From the NCBI RefSeq assembly GCF_030540545.1, contig NZ_JAUNVZ010000009.1, positions 1 through 58,036 of the forward strand: 58,036 bases of DNA, given 5' to 3'. Both the position numbers and the translations under genes were made by a program. Source of the DNA: Rothia sp. (in: high G+C Gram-positive bacteria) (GTDB taxonomy: Bacteria; Actinomycetota; Actinomycetes; Actinomycetales; Micrococcaceae). Below are positions 17,075-26,531 of this stretch, in pieces; position 1 is the stretch's first letter; each line of letters begins with the position of its first letter. The notes beneath the pieces were generated by a model, which had not been told where the DNA came from, did no database searches, and worked only from the letters and a program-made list of their open reading frames with translations.

Positions 17075-17277
17075 TTGCGCTACCCGTATATCTCTCACCC
17101 CGTGAATCTGGCGCGCGGGAGATAGAGAAGAGCCTGGGTTCAGAGAGCGAAAAGGTAGAATAAGAACTAACACATGTGCGCATCCGCCCCGGCATATAAG
17201 GCGCCATCGTTTATGGTGCCGTGTATGGGAAAGGTACGCATCAAAACACCCGTCACACGCGTCTAGAAAGAGCCTAC

Positions 17278-18285
17278 ATGCCCGCTACCACCGCGCCCGG
17301 TGACACCTCAAACGCACCGGCTAAATATACCCCCGAATCGATCCGTCAGGGTTTGCTCTATTCCCTGATCACCTACGGTATTTGGGGTATGCTCCCGCTC
17401 TATTTCGTGCTCATGGCGCCGGCCTCGGCCCTTGAAATCGTCTCATCCCGTGTGCTCTTTTCACTGATTTTCTGTGCGGCGCTGCTGCCCCTACTCAAAC
17501 TCACCGCGCCTTTCTGGCGGGTGCTTAAAGATAAGCGTTCTCTGCTGTTGCTGGCAGGTGCCTCCGCGGTGATTGGTGTGAACTGGTTTGTGTATGTGGT
17601 GGCTTCAACCACCGGGCACACTATTGATGCCTCCCTGGGGTATTTTATTAACCCGCTGGTCTCGGTCACCCTGGGTGTGGTGTTTTTGAAGGAGCGTTTG
17701 CGCCCGGCACAGTGGGTGGCGGTGGGTATTTCTACCGTGGCGGTGCTGCTGATGAGTTTCATGTTTGGACAAGTGCCCTGGGCGGGTCTGACGCTGGCTT
17801 TTACCTTTGGTATTTATTCGATGCTCAAGAGTATGGTGGCTGATTCTGTGCCGCCGGTGGTCTCGCTCTCCCTGGAGACTCTGCTGCTGGCGCCGGTGGC
17901 GGTGGGGTTCATGCTTTTCTTTGCCGCAAACAACCAGCTGACGCTCTTTAGCCAGGGTGCCGGGCATTTCTGGCTTCTGGCGTCCACCGGTGTGGTGACC
18001 GCTGTGCCGCTGATTGTTTTTGCCAAGACCGCGCAACTGCTGCCGCTGACCATTATGGGTATGGTGCAGTATTTGGGCCCGACCATCCAGTTTTTGTTAG
18101 CGATTTTTGTACTGCACGACCCGATCGGTGTGGACAAGTGGGTGGGTCTGTCTCTGATTTGGTTCTCACTGATTATTTTTAGTGTGGACGGTGTGCGTGC
18201 AGCCCGCTCCTCCAAGCCTTCTGCCCTGAACGACCCGGAGACCGGCGCTATTGCTATTGTGAAGGTTCCCAAGGACGCCAGCTAG
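17278..18285 (+). CDS. rarD: EamA-family transporter RarD
   Basis: A 335-aa inner-membrane permease of the drug/metabolite superfamily with about ten TM helices. RarD features are RQGLLYSLITYGIWGMLPLYF at the first helix, YVVASTTGHTIDASLGYFINPLVSV, and LTIMGMVQYLGPTIQFLLAIF near the end. Substrate is unknown (chloramphenicol sensitivity is the classical phenotype of the founding member). Start chosen at 17278 (AAAGAG upstream); an in-frame extension to 17221 is possible. A terminator follows. Confidence 0.92.
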   Translation: MPATTAPGDTSNAPAKYTPESIRQGLLYSLITYGIWGMLPLYFVLMAPASALEIVSSRVLFSLIFCAALLPLLKLTAPFWRVLKDKRSLLLLAGASAVIGVNWFVYVVASTTGHTIDASLGYFINPLVSVTLGVVFLKERLRPAQWVAVGISTVAVLLMSFMFGQVPWAGLTLAFTFGIYSMLKSMVADSVPPVVSLSLETLLLAPVAVGFMLFFAANNQLTLFSQGAGHFWLLASTGVVTAVPLIVFAKTAQLLPLTIMGMVQYLGPTIQFLLAIFVLHDPIGVDKWVGLSLIWFSLIIFSVDGVRAARSSKPSALNDPETGAIAIVKVPKDAS

Positions 18286-18317
18286 CCAGCAAACGCAACC
18301 CAGTGAGGGTATACAGC

Positions 18318-18348
18318 GAAGACCCCCGATATGCAATCGGGGGTCTTC
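18318..18348 (+). terminator. Terminator of rarD
   Basis: A 13-bp perfect stem GAAGACCCCCGAT / ATCGGGGGTCTTC with a 5-base loop, then CTTTAT. Confidence 0.85.
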
Positions 18349-18388
18349 CTTTATCTACCCGGGTGCGTAAGCCCCGGAGCGATATGTT

Positions 18389-18502
18389 TTAGTCGTCTTC
18401 TTCCAATTCAGGGTGACGGCTCAGATTCCACAGTGCCAGACCCAAACCACCCCAAATAATCAGGATGGCAATGGCACACATAATGATTGCTTCAAGGCTC
18501 AT
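18389..18502 (-). CDS. metS: MetS-like small subunit of NSS importer (copy 1)
   Basis: The 37-aa single-TM protein begins MSLEAIIMCAIAILIIWGG and ends with a charged PELEEDD tail. It matches the small MetS subunit that works with MetP in Corynebacterium methionine/alanine uptake. Its ATG lies one base after the stop of metP (TAG-C-ATG), so translation is coupled. It is nearly identical at DNA level to the copy at 20436-20558. Too short for most gene finders, but support is strong because the same peptide occurs twice in the same context. Confidence 0.88.
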   Translation of the reverse strand: MSLEAIIMCAIAILIIWGGLGLALWNLSRHPELEEDD

Positions 18503-18503
18503 G

Positions 18504-20117
18504 CTAGTTCCCCTTTACGCTTGCGTCCAGGTGATGATGGTCTTCCTTGCCACCGTGAATGGGAGGTGCCGGCGGCTGCTCAGCCGCACGGGAATCCTTG
18601 GACCAGGGCATCAGGGAGATAATCACCGCAATAATCGGCAGGGCAATGACCATGCCCCAGCCAAAGACATTCAGCATCTCAGCCGGGTAGCCCCCATAGG
18701 GAGTCACCGCCACACCCTTATCACCAAAGGTGGAGATAAAGAGGTTGTAGCCGAGCACCAGCGGGGTCACAATAGCCAGCAGAACAAACCAGGTCTTACC
18801 CATCTTAATCGAGGAGTAACGGTTAATATGGGCAGAGAGCACGGGCAGTGCACGTACGAGGTAAGCAACAGCCACAATACCGACCAGAGCCACCGCGAGA
18901 ATACCGAAGATATTGACAAAGTTATCCAGAATATCCAGCACGTACAGACCTGAAATGGTGGGCATGAACAGCAGGGAGACAATCGCCAGGGGCACGGTCA
19001 CGGCAATGGTTGCCGGCACGCGAGAGAGAGCGAACTTATCCTGCACGCAGGCGATCAGCACCTCCAGAATGGAGATCAGGGAGGTAAAGCCGGCAAAGAG
19101 CAGGGAGCCGAAGAAGAGCACACCGATCAGTGCGCCCGCTGCGCCCGCCTGGCTAATAATGGTCGGGAAGGCGATAAATGCCAGACCGATACCGCCGGTG
19201 ACCACCTGGTCAATGCTGGTACCGGCTGCCTGAGCCATAAAGCCCAGGGCTGCGAACACGCCAATACCCGCCAGCAGCTCAAAGCCGGAGTTTGCAAAGC
19301 CCACCACGGCGCCCGAGCCGGTCAGATCGGTCTTGGGCTTCAGGTAGGAGGCATAGGTGACCATAATGCCAAAGCCCACCGAGAGGGAGAAGAAGATCTG
19401 GCCGTAGGCGGCAACCCACACCGAACCATTACCCAGTGCCGACCAATCCGGGGTAAAGAGGGCGTTCACGCCGTTCATTGCGCCCGGCAGGGTCAAGGAG
19501 AAAATCACCAGACCCAGGAACATAATGACCAGCAGGGGCATAAAGATAATGTTGGCGGCGCCAACACCCTTCTGCACGCCCAGTGCCATCACAACCAGCA
19601 GCACGCCCCAGACAATGGCCATGGGGATCAAAATGCCGGGCACAAAATCAAAGGAAAGCTGCGGGGTGCCCAGGTGCAGGAATTCACCGTAGAAGAATGC
19701 CTTGGGGTTATCGCCCCACGCCTGGTTGAAGGAGAAAATAGTGTAGCGCAACGACCAAGCGATAATGGCGGCGTAGTAGACCGCAATAACCGCGTTAATA
19801 CCCACATGCCACCAGCCGATGAACTCGGTGCCGCGGTTCAGGCGGCGGAAGGACAGGGGCGAGGAGGCGCGGCCGCGGTGACCGATCGCGTAATCGAAGA
19901 AGAGGATGGGCAGGCCCGCGGTCAGCAGGGCCACGATGTAGGGCAGGATGAATGCGCCGCCGCCGTTTTCGTAGGTGACGTAGGGGAAGCGCCAAATATT
20001 ACCCAGACCCACAGCGGAGCCGATTGCTGCCAGGAGGAAGACCTTTCGGGAGGAGAAGCCTTCGCGTTTGCTGGCTGCTTTGGCGACCGGGCGGGATGCC
20101 TCGGGGGTTTTTGCCAT
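18504..20117 (-). CDS. metP: Sodium-dependent NSS-family amino acid importer MetP (copy 1)
   Basis: A 537-aa neurotransmitter:sodium symporter-family permease with about 11-12 TM helices. TM1 has GSAVGLGNIWRFPYVTYENGGGAF, whose unwound GLGN region binds Na+ and substrate. FGIMVTYASYLKPKTDL and the family core SQAGAAGALIGVLFFGSLLFAGFTSLIS are also present. With MetS it probably imports methionine and/or alanine, by analogy with Corynebacterium MetPS. Start at 20117 has AAAGGT upstream. A hairpin in the leader (20171-20196) may regulate it. It is paralogous to the next operon. Confidence 0.9.
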   Translation of the reverse strand: MAKTPEASRPVAKAASKREGFSSRKVFLLAAIGSAVGLGNIWRFPYVTYENGGGAFILPYIVALLTAGLPILFFDYAIGHRGRASSPLSFRRLNRGTEFIGWWHVGINAVIAVYYAAIIAWSLRYTIFSFNQAWGDNPKAFFYGEFLHLGTPQLSFDFVPGILIPMAIVWGVLLVVMALGVQKGVGAANIIFMPLLVIMFLGLVIFSLTLPGAMNGVNALFTPDWSALGNGSVWVAAYGQIFFSLSVGFGIMVTYASYLKPKTDLTGSGAVVGFANSGFELLAGIGVFAALGFMAQAAGTSIDQVVTGGIGLAFIAFPTIISQAGAAGALIGVLFFGSLLFAGFTSLISILEVLIACVQDKFALSRVPATIAVTVPLAIVSLLFMPTISGLYVLDILDNFVNIFGILAVALVGIVAVAYLVRALPVLSAHINRYSSIKMGKTWFVLLAIVTPLVLGYNLFISTFGDKGVAVTPYGGYPAEMLNVFGWGMVIALPIIAVIISLMPWSKDSRAAEQPPAPPIHGGKEDHHHLDASVKGN

Positions 20118-20170
20118 AATGCTGACCTTTCGCGATAGGGAGTGTGCCGCGGACAGTCGACACACGTTAA

Positions 20171-20196
20171 GAGGGCAGTATGCAGGTACTGCCCTC
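20171..20196. promoter_or_regulatory. Hairpin in metP leader
   Basis: A 10-bp perfect stem GAGGGCAGTA / TACTGCCCTC. It has a terminator-like T-tail (CCTTTTATT) only on the plus strand, where no upstream gene is seen. On the minus strand it lies in the metP 5' region. Confidence 0.4.
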
Positions 20197-20334
20197 CCTT
20201 TTATTGTGGTGAGCTTAGTCAGCGCGAGCAATGGCTGTCCATTATTCGGTCATATGCTGTCCAATATGCGCGTGCTAACAGGAAGAATGTTAGACATTGA
20301 CAGGCTCTATCACAGAGCGTTAGAAGAGCATACA

Positions 20335-20375
20335 AGAGCCGGGCGGGTACCTTCTAGCGGTACCCGCCCGGCTCT
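20335..20375 (-). terminator. Terminator of metPS copy 2
   Basis: A 17-bp perfect stem AGAGCCGGGCGGGTACC with a 7-base loop, separating the two metPS operons. Confidence 0.8.
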
Positions 20376-20435
20376 AAATATTGAGCTGTAGAAACCCGGG
20401 GTGCTTATCCCCTATTTCTTTGTGAGGAATTCGCT

Positions 20436-20558
20436 CTAACTCTCGTTGTCGTCATCTTCCAGTTCGGGGTGACGGCTCAGATTCCACAGTGCCAGACCCA
20501 AACCACCCCAAATAATCAGGATGGCAATGGCGCACATAATGATTGCTTCAAGGCTCAT
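20436..20558 (-). CDS. metS: MetS-like small subunit of NSS importer (copy 2)
   Basis: The 40-aa single-TM protein is identical to copy 1 over the first 33 residues and ends PELEDDDNES. Start one base after the metP stop (TAG-A-ATG). The DNA from about 20463 to 20558 matches copy 1 with essentially one change, higher identity than the adjacent metP genes show. A longer in-frame start at 20621 lies inside metP and is not used. Confidence 0.88.
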   Translation of the reverse strand: MSLEAIIMCAIAILIIWGGLGLALWNLSRHPELEDDDNES

Positions 20559-20559
20559 T

Positions 20560-22338
20560 CTAGTTCTCCTTCTTCCAGGGGATAACGACGTCCTCCGCCG
20601 CGGGCTCAGCAACAGGTTCAACGGATGCAGCAGCCGGTTCAGCGGCCGGAGCGCTCACCTGCACCAGGGGCTCAGCTGCAATAGCAGTCGCTTCCTGCGC
20701 CTTAGCAGCCGCAAGATGATCCGATGCCTTGGAGGCACGACGCACGGTGGAATCCACATGGTTCTTACGCACTCGCCAGAAGACCACGGGAGGCGCCGGG
20801 GGCTCTTCAGCCGCGCGGGAGTTCTTGGACCAGGGCAGCAGGGAGATAATAATCGCCAGGATCAAAATACCGGCGCTCATACCCCAACCGAAAATACCCA
20901 CCAGCCATTGGGGGTAGTCACCGTAAACATGGTGGGCCAGGCCGTCTTCCGGGTTGAAGAGGCTATCCAATAGGCTGACAATCAGCACGGCGGGGGTGAC
21001 CAAACCGATCATGATCATCCAGGTCCAGCGAACTTTAATCGAGGAGTAACGGCTCAAATGCGCCGCCAAGGTCGGCAGAGCACCCACAATAAAGGTGACT
21101 ACCAGAATAGCGACCACGCCTCCAAGCAGAATACCGAAGATATTGACAAATTTATCCAGGATATCCAACACGTACAGGCCGGTGGAGGTGGGCATCAAGA
21201 GCAGGGAAAGGACGCCCAGGGGCACCAAAACAACCACGGTGGAGGCAATACGACCCAGGTTGAACTTATCCTGCACGCCGGCAACCACAACCTCCAGGAT
21301 AGAGATCAGGGAGGTAAAGCCCGCAAAGAGCAGAGAGCCGAAGAAGAGCACACCAATCAGGGCGCCGGCAGCACCCGCCTGGCTAATAATAGTCGGGTAG
21401 GCAACGAACGCCAGACCGATACCGTTGGAGACCACTTCCTTGACCTCCACGCCACTGGACTGAGCCATAAAGCCCAGAGCCGCGAAGACACCAATACCGG
21501 CAAGAATCTCAAAACCGGAGTTTGCAAAGCCCACCACGGCGCCCGAGCCGGTCAGATCGCTCTTACGCTTCATATAGGAGGCGTAGGTGACCATAATGCC
21601 AAAGCCAATGGACAGGGAGTAGAAAATCTGGCCGTAGGCGGCTACCCAGACCTTACCGTCCCATAGGCGCGACCAATCGGGGGTAAAGAGGGCGTTCACA
21701 CCGTTGAATGCGCCCGGCAGAGTCAGAGAGTAGACCACCAGGATCAGGAACATAATAATCAGCAGGGGCATGAAGATAATATTGGCTTTACCCACGCCAT
21801 TCTGCACGCCCAAGCACATGACCGCAATCAGAGCAATCCACAGGACTGCCAGAGGCACCAAAATACCCAGGTTAAAGTCAAAGGACACGCCCGGTTCCGC
21901 CGCGACCTGCAGGAAGTCATTATTAAAGAATCCCTTCGCGTCATCTCCCCAGGCATTACTAAAGGAGAAGATGAGGTAGCGCATTGCCCACGCCAGAATC
22001 ACGGCGTAATAGATAGCAATCACGGATGCCATGCCCATATGCCACCAACCGATGAACTCGGTGCCGCGGTTCAGGCGGCGGTAGGACAGGGGTGAAGAGG
22101 CGCGGCCGCGGTGGCCGATCGCGTAGTCGAAATAGAGGAAGGTCAGACCCGCGGTCAGCAGCGCCACGATATAGGGAATCATGAATGCGCCGCCGCCGTT
22201 TTGGTAGGCAATATAAGGGAATCGCCAAATATTGCCCAGACCCACGGCGGAGCCTACAGCGGCAAAGAGGAAGACCTTACGCGAAGAGAAACCTTCGCGC
22301 TTGCTGGGTGCTTTCGCACCGGTGGGATGCTCTCCCAT
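20560..22338 (-). CDS. metP: Sodium-dependent NSS-family amino acid importer MetP (copy 2)
   Basis: A 592-aa paralogue of the protein at 18504-20117 with the same TM1 motif (GSAVGLGNIWRFPYIAYQNG) and core. It differs by a ~60-residue Ala/Pro/Glu-rich cytoplasmic C-terminal extension (EATAIAAEPLVQVSAPAAEP to VVIPWKKEN) absent from copy 1. GAGG precedes the ATG. Together with its MetS it forms a second importer whose substrate range may differ (inference). Confidence 0.9.
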   Translation of the reverse strand: MGEHPTGAKAPSKREGFSSRKVFLFAAVGSAVGLGNIWRFPYIAYQNGGGAFMIPYIVALLTAGLTFLYFDYAIGHRGRASSPLSYRRLNRGTEFIGWWHMGMASVIAIYYAVILAWAMRYLIFSFSNAWGDDAKGFFNNDFLQVAAEPGVSFDFNLGILVPLAVLWIALIAVMCLGVQNGVGKANIIFMPLLIIMFLILVVYSLTLPGAFNGVNALFTPDWSRLWDGKVWVAAYGQIFYSLSIGFGIMVTYASYMKRKSDLTGSGAVVGFANSGFEILAGIGVFAALGFMAQSSGVEVKEVVSNGIGLAFVAYPTIISQAGAAGALIGVLFFGSLLFAGFTSLISILEVVVAGVQDKFNLGRIASTVVVLVPLGVLSLLLMPTSTGLYVLDILDKFVNIFGILLGGVVAILVVTFIVGALPTLAAHLSRYSSIKVRWTWMIMIGLVTPAVLIVSLLDSLFNPEDGLAHHVYGDYPQWLVGIFGWGMSAGILILAIIISLLPWSKNSRAAEEPPAPPVVFWRVRKNHVDSTVRRASKASDHLAAAKAQEATAIAAEPLVQVSAPAAEPAAASVEPVAEPAAEDVVIPWKKEN

Positions 22339-22405
22339 GATGACCTCACTTTTAGGTGATTGTATCTTTCTGCTTAGTGTTTAAGCGTTAGCTCTATGAG
22401 CTATA

Positions 22406-22438
22406 ACGCCCCGGTGAAGATATATCTTCCCGGGGCGT
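22406..22438 (-). terminator. Terminator of polyprenyl synthase gene
   Basis: A 9-bp stem ACGCCCCGG / CCGGGGCGT capped by the palindrome GAAGATATATCTTC. Confidence 0.75.
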
Positions 22439-22468
22439 ATATCTATGGGGCTCAGGGGCAGCTTTCGC

Positions 22469-23527
22469 TTAGCCTTCGCGGTGAACCACAGCGTGCGCGA
22501 AAGAGATCAGCGCAGCCTTGGCGGTGGATTCGGGCAGGTCGGCAATGGCCTCGATGGCCTTATCCACCCAGTCGTAGGTGATCTGCCAAGCGCGGTCGAT
22601 AACCTCATGGGAGCCCAGGGCGGCAACGGCTTCTGCCAGTGCCTCATCGCTGGAAAGGTCCGCGTCGAGCTTGGCGCGCACGGCAATAGCGCTTTCATCG
22701 CCTTCTGCGACCATGCGGTCCAGCAAAATGGTGGGCAGGGTGGGTACGCCTTCGCGCAAATCGGTACCCTGGGTCTTGCCGGACTTGGCGCCTTCGCTGG
22801 TCACGTCGATGACGTCATCGGCGAGCTGGAATGCCACACCGACCAGCTCTCCATAAGCTGCGACCTTCTGGATAACTTCTTCGCTGGCGCCCGAGAGCAG
22901 GGAGCCGTATTCACCGCTGGCTGCAATCAGGGAGCCAGTCTTGCCCTCGAGTACCGCAATATAGTGGTCGAGAATGTTCTGGCCTTCGCGCGGGCCCGTG
23001 GTTTCATAGAGCTGGCCGAGCACCAGACGTTCGAAGGTCTGTGCCTGAATGCGCATGGGGCGGGTGCCCAGTGCCGAAACCAGCAGGGAGGCGCGGGAGA
23101 AGATCAGGTCGCCGGTCAAAATGGCGACGGAATTACCCCAGATCATCTGCGCGGTGTCTACGCCGCGACGCTTGGGAGCATCATCCATCACATCGTCATG
23201 GTAGAGGGTTGCCAGGTGGGTTAGTTCCACAATGACAGCTGCTTCGATGACGTCGTCGTTGATCTCGCCGTCTACTGCTGCTGCGAGCAGAGTCAGCAGG
23301 GGGCGCACGCGCTTGCCGCCTGCCAGCAGCAGGTGGCGGGAGGCGACGTCGGCAAGATGGTCGGTCTGAGCAATGGCTTCTGCCAGGCGCTCTTCAATGC
23401 GCGCCAGGGCGCTAAGGATTTGCGGTCCGAGCTTCGGGTCGGCGGCAATGAGTTCGAATCCTGCGGGCAGTTTGAAGTCCAGCTCGCCCAAAAAGTCCTG
23501 TGCTTCGGGTGCGTTGGTTTCGCTCAC
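22469..23527 (-). CDS. Polyprenyl diphosphate synthase (menaquinone side chain)
   Basis: A 352-aa trans-isoprenyl diphosphate synthase. The first Asp-rich motif appears in YHDDVMDDAPKRRG near residue 110 and the second in FQLADDVIDVTSEG near 235. GGKRVRPLL near 75 binds isopentenyl diphosphate. The residue before the first motif and the length fit long-chain (C35-C45) enzymes such as HepT/GrcC that make the menaquinone tail. Neighbouring menG supports this. Start is GTG at 23527 with AAAGGA. Confidence 0.93.
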   Translation of the reverse strand: MSETNAPEAQDFLGELDFKLPAGFELIAADPKLGPQILSALARIEERLAEAIAQTDHLADVASRHLLLAGGKRVRPLLTLLAAAVDGEINDDVIEAAVIVELTHLATLYHDDVMDDAPKRRGVDTAQMIWGNSVAILTGDLIFSRASLLVSALGTRPMRIQAQTFERLVLGQLYETTGPREGQNILDHYIAVLEGKTGSLIAASGEYGSLLSGASEEVIQKVAAYGELVGVAFQLADDVIDVTSEGAKSGKTQGTDLREGVPTLPTILLDRMVAEGDESAIAVRAKLDADLSSDEALAEAVAALGSHEVIDRAWQITYDWVDKAIEAIADLPESTAKAALISFAHAVVHREG

Positions 23528-23775
23528 GGTCTATCCTTTAGGTCGGTAGAGGTATCGGTTGGTATTAGTGTGCTGCGAATTTTTTAGATTCGCTCTCGCG
23601 CTGTGCCGCTAGGATCCGCATCCCTGAATCTAAAATTTAGGGTGCCCTTATAGTCTAGTGCATTCGGGGCTTTTTATACAGTCTATGCATAAACTAACGG
23701 CTAGTACTCGGGGCAGATCGTAGAGCCCGGGCAGGGGCGTGCATTGTCCGCGCGATGGGGCGCAATACACGGCAT

Positions 23776-23812
23776 AGCGCCCCGCATCCTCAGGTTTCGG
23801 GTGCGGGGCGCT
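23776..23812 (-). terminator. Terminator of menG
   Basis: An 11-bp stem AGCGCCCCGCA / TGCGGGGCGCT directly past the stop. Confidence 0.7.
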
Positions 23813-23818
23813 GAGAGC

Positions 23819-24550
23819 CTACGCTTTAAAGCCTCGGTGGATTGCCACAATACCGCCGGTTAGATTGCGGTACTGCACATTTTTAAATCCGGCTGCCTTG
23901 AAGTGTTCGGCCAGCTCCTGCTGGTTCGGCCAGGTCATAATAGACTCGGCGAGGTACTCATAGGATTCCGGGTTGGAGGCGATCTTGCGAGCTACCGGGG
24001 GGATTGCCTTCATCAGATATTCCTTGTACACGGTGGCAAAGAGGGGGTTGGTGGGGGTGGAGAATTCCAGCACGACCACGCGACCGCCGGGCTTGGTGAC
24101 TCGGTAGAGTTCGCTCAGTGCTTTGGGGTAGTCGGCGACATTGCGCAGGCCGTAGGACATGGTCACGGCGTCGAATTCATTGTCCGCAAAGGGCAGGGCG
24201 GTGACATCTGCCTGCACGAAGCTAATATCGGGGCGGCGCTTGCGCCCCACGGCGAGCATGCCTTCGGAAAGGTCTGCTGCGATAACCTCTACGCCCGCGT
24301 CGGCGAAGGGTTCGGAGGAGGTGCCGGTACCGGCTGCAACATCCAGGACCTTCATGCCGGGCTTGGCGTCTACGGCTGCCACTGCCTGGTGGCGCCAGTA
24401 GATGTGCTGACCGAGGGAGAGGATGCCGTTCATCAGATCGTAGCGTTCTGCGACGGTGTCGAACATTGCGGCGATGTCGCCGGTTTTCTTATCTAAGGTG
24501 GCGCGGGAGGTGCCTGCGCTATTCTGGGGTGCCTGCTCTGCATTACTCAC
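23819..24550 (-). CDS. menG: Demethylmenaquinone methyltransferase
   Basis: The 243-aa SAM-dependent class I methyltransferase catalyses the last step of menaquinone synthesis. The SAM motif [19 protein letters not shown] is near residue 72. Family motifs are [25 protein letters not shown] at the N-terminus, the [28 protein letters not shown] block, and [16 protein letters not shown] at the C-terminus. GTG start at 24550 without Shine-Dalgarno; a CACAAT box lies 6 bases upstream, so it may also be leaderless. Confidence 0.95.
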   Translation of the reverse strand: MSNAEQAPQNSAGTSRATLDKKTGDIAAMFDTVAERYDLMNGILSLGQHIYWRHQAVAAVDAKPGMKVLDVAAGTGTSSEPFADAGVEVIAADLSEGMLAVGRKRRPDISFVQADVTALPFADNEFDAVTMSYGLRNVADYPKALSELYRVTKPGGRVVVLEFSTPTNPLFATVYKEYLMKAIPPVARKIASNPESYEYLAESIMTWPNQQELAEHFKAAGFKNVQYRNLTGGIVAIHRGFKA

Positions 24551-24776
24551 TCGTTCATTGTGTCATGTTGTGGCGTGCTTTGCATTCTAGTCATGGCTTA
24601 GTAGGGGTATTTAATTCTGCCCATTGACCCCGCGGCGTGTGATACTGACCCTATTTATATGCATATCCACCCGACGGATTGCATTTTTAAACATGTAGAT
24701 GCATAATTTATACATACACGGGGTTCACCGCTCACCCTTTTCCTTGCAAGAGCGACACATACATAAGGATAAAATC

Positions 24777-25586
24777 ATGAAAAACTCCACAAAGACCGCT
24801 TGGAAGTCCCTACCCATGAAGACCGCAGCGCTCTGCGCCGTACTACCCCTGGCTCTGGCGGGCTGCGTGTCCACCGAGACCGAAGACTCCGCAGATAGCG
24901 TGAACACCGTCAAGAACGGAGTGCTCAGCGTCTGTACCAACACCCCCTATAAGCCCTTTGAATACGAAGAAAACGGCAAGGTTATCGGTATGGATGCCGA
25001 TATTGCCAACGCTATCGCCAAGGATCTGGGTCTGGACAAGGCAGAGCTGACCTCCATTAGCTTTGAGGCGCTGGATTCCGGATCCGGTCTGGATGCCGGT
25101 CAGTGCGATATTGCCCTGGCGGGTATTGGTGTCACCGAGGCCCGGTCCTCCGCCATGTCCTTTACCACCGTGTACTTTGAAGATAACCAGGCAATTCTGG
25201 TACCCAAGTCCTCCACCATTAAGTCCGTTGAAGATCTCAAGGGTAAGAAGGTCGGCGCTCAGCAGGCAACCAATGGCGAGGAATACGCCAAGAATGCAGG
25301 TGCCGAGGTCACCCAGTACGAGGATACCGAGCTAATGTTTGCAGCGCTGAAGACCGGTCAGATTCAGGCTGTATCGGCTAACCTCTCGGTCATTTCCGAG
25401 GCTATTGCCAATGACTCCAGCTTTAAGGTTGCCTACCAGTCCAAGGACAATGCCGAACAGATTGCCGGTGCGGTCTCCAAGTCCAAGCCGAACCTGCTCT
25501 CTAAGGTCAATGCCTCCCTGGAGAAGCTGAAGAATAGCGGTAAGCTTGCCGAGATTCAGTCCAAGTGGATTAAGACCGGCGTTTAG
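24777..25586 (+). CDS. Amino-acid ABC importer, substrate-binding lipoprotein
   Basis: A 269-aa solute-binding protein of family 3 (polar amino acids). The signal peptide MKNSTKTAWKSLPMKTAALC ends in the lipobox LALAGC (Cys near residue 30), so it is membrane anchored. The mature domain begins LSVCTNTPYKPFEYEENGKV. IGMDADIANAIAKDLG, IALAGIGVTEARSSAMSFT and LKGKKVGAQQATNGEEY are family signatures. Start at 24777 with AAGGA upstream. First gene of a three-gene operon with permease and ATPase. Confidence 0.92.
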   Translation: MKNSTKTAWKSLPMKTAALCAVLPLALAGCVSTETEDSADSVNTVKNGVLSVCTNTPYKPFEYEENGKVIGMDADIANAIAKDLGLDKAELTSISFEALDSGSGLDAGQCDIALAGIGVTEARSSAMSFTTVYFEDNQAILVPKSSTIKSVEDLKGKKVGAQQATNGEEYAKNAGAEVTQYEDTELMFAALKTGQIQAVSANLSVISEAIANDSSFKVAYQSKDNAEQIAGAVSKSKPNLLSKVNASLEKLKNSGKLAEIQSKWIKTGV

Positions 25587-25597
25587 AATAGATAAGC

Positions 25598-25629
25598 GGC
25601 ACCCCGACGGCGTTTATGCGAGGGGTGCC
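25598..25629 (+). promoter_or_regulatory. Intra-operon hairpin between SBP and permease genes
   Basis: An 8-bp stem GGCACCCC / GGGGTGCC, just past the lipoprotein stop. It probably stabilises the 5' message or partly terminates, which would favour excess binding protein. Confidence 0.45.
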
Positions 25630-25692
25630 CGTTTACGTAGTGCATCACTACCTGCACCTTACCGACACATCGATTACGAAACGACCAGAAGA

Positions 25693-26520
25693 ATGAGTAC
25701 CCCGCAGCTAGCCCCCGTGAAAAAGAAAATGTCCCCGCGTAAAAAGCAGGCGCTCTGGCGCTACGCCCAGTACGCCATCCTGGTAATCGCACTGCTTGCC
25801 GCTATTGCTATGGCGGATTGGAAGACCCTGAGCACCCGCGTATTCAACCTGGATGTTGCTGCTCAGCAATTCCCGGAAATTATTACCGTGGCGCTGAAGA
25901 ACACCCTGCTCTACACCGTGTTGGGCTTTAGCGTGGGTCTAAGCGGCGGCCTGCTGCTGGCTCTTATGCGTATTTCTAAGGTGGCTCCCTACCGTTGGAT
26001 TTCCACTCTCTATGTTGAGATTTTCCGCGGTATTCCGGCTCTGCTGGTCTTCTTCGCCTTTGGTTACGGTATTCCCCTGGCGTTTAAGATTCGTTTTGTG
26101 GATAACCTGATTCCGGTGACCCTATCCCTGGGTATGGTCTCTGCTGCTTATGTGAGCGAGGTGCTGCGTGCCGGTCTTGAGGGTGTGCCCGCGGGTCAGT
26201 ACGAGGCAGCGCGTTCTTTGGGTATGAGCCACGCTCGCGCTATGTTCTCCATTATTGTACCCCAGGCGTTCCGCATGGTGCTGCCTCCGCTGACCAATGA
26301 AGTTATTCTGTTGACCAAGGACTCATCCCTGGTGTACCTGCTGGGTGTGACCACCGCGCAGTACGAGCTGGCAAAGTTCGGTCGTGAGGGTCTGACCGCT
26401 TCGGGCGCGGGTCTAACTCCCCTGGTGGTGGCTGGTCTGTGCTACCTGCTGATCACTATCCCCCTGGGTCAGGTGGCTAAGTATTTTGAAATGAAAACCA
26501 AGGCAAGTTCGCGTAAGTAA
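25693..26520 (+). CDS. Amino-acid ABC importer, permease
   Basis: A 275-aa HisM/GlnP-type membrane subunit with about five TM helices. [21 protein letters not shown] and [19 protein letters not shown] are seen. The EAA loop [25 protein letters not shown] contacts the ATPase. Start at 25693 with AGAAG. It ends 11 bases before the ATPase gene. Confidence 0.92.
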   Translation: MSTPQLAPVKKKMSPRKKQALWRYAQYAILVIALLAAIAMADWKTLSTRVFNLDVAAQQFPEIITVALKNTLLYTVLGFSVGLSGGLLLALMRISKVAPYRWISTLYVEIFRGIPALLVFFAFGYGIPLAFKIRFVDNLIPVTLSLGMVSAAYVSEVLRAGLEGVPAGQYEAARSLGMSHARAMFSIIVPQAFRMVLPPLTNEVILLTKDSSLVYLLGVTTAQYELAKFGREGLTASGAGLTPLVVAGLCYLLITIPLGQVAKYFEMKTKASSRK

Positions 26521-26531
26521 AGGATCGGATC

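Noticed and set aside
15645-17207. 520-codon open frame opposite the DUF6882-like gene
   Set aside because: The Ser/Leu/Asn-rich product arises from the reverse complement of GCT/CTG/GAG-rich codons; the plus-strand gene has a clear domain and start.
24660-24776. Riboswitch upstream of the amino-acid ABC operon
   Set aside because: A/T-rich segment with ATGCAT repeats, but no conserved riboswitch core was found.
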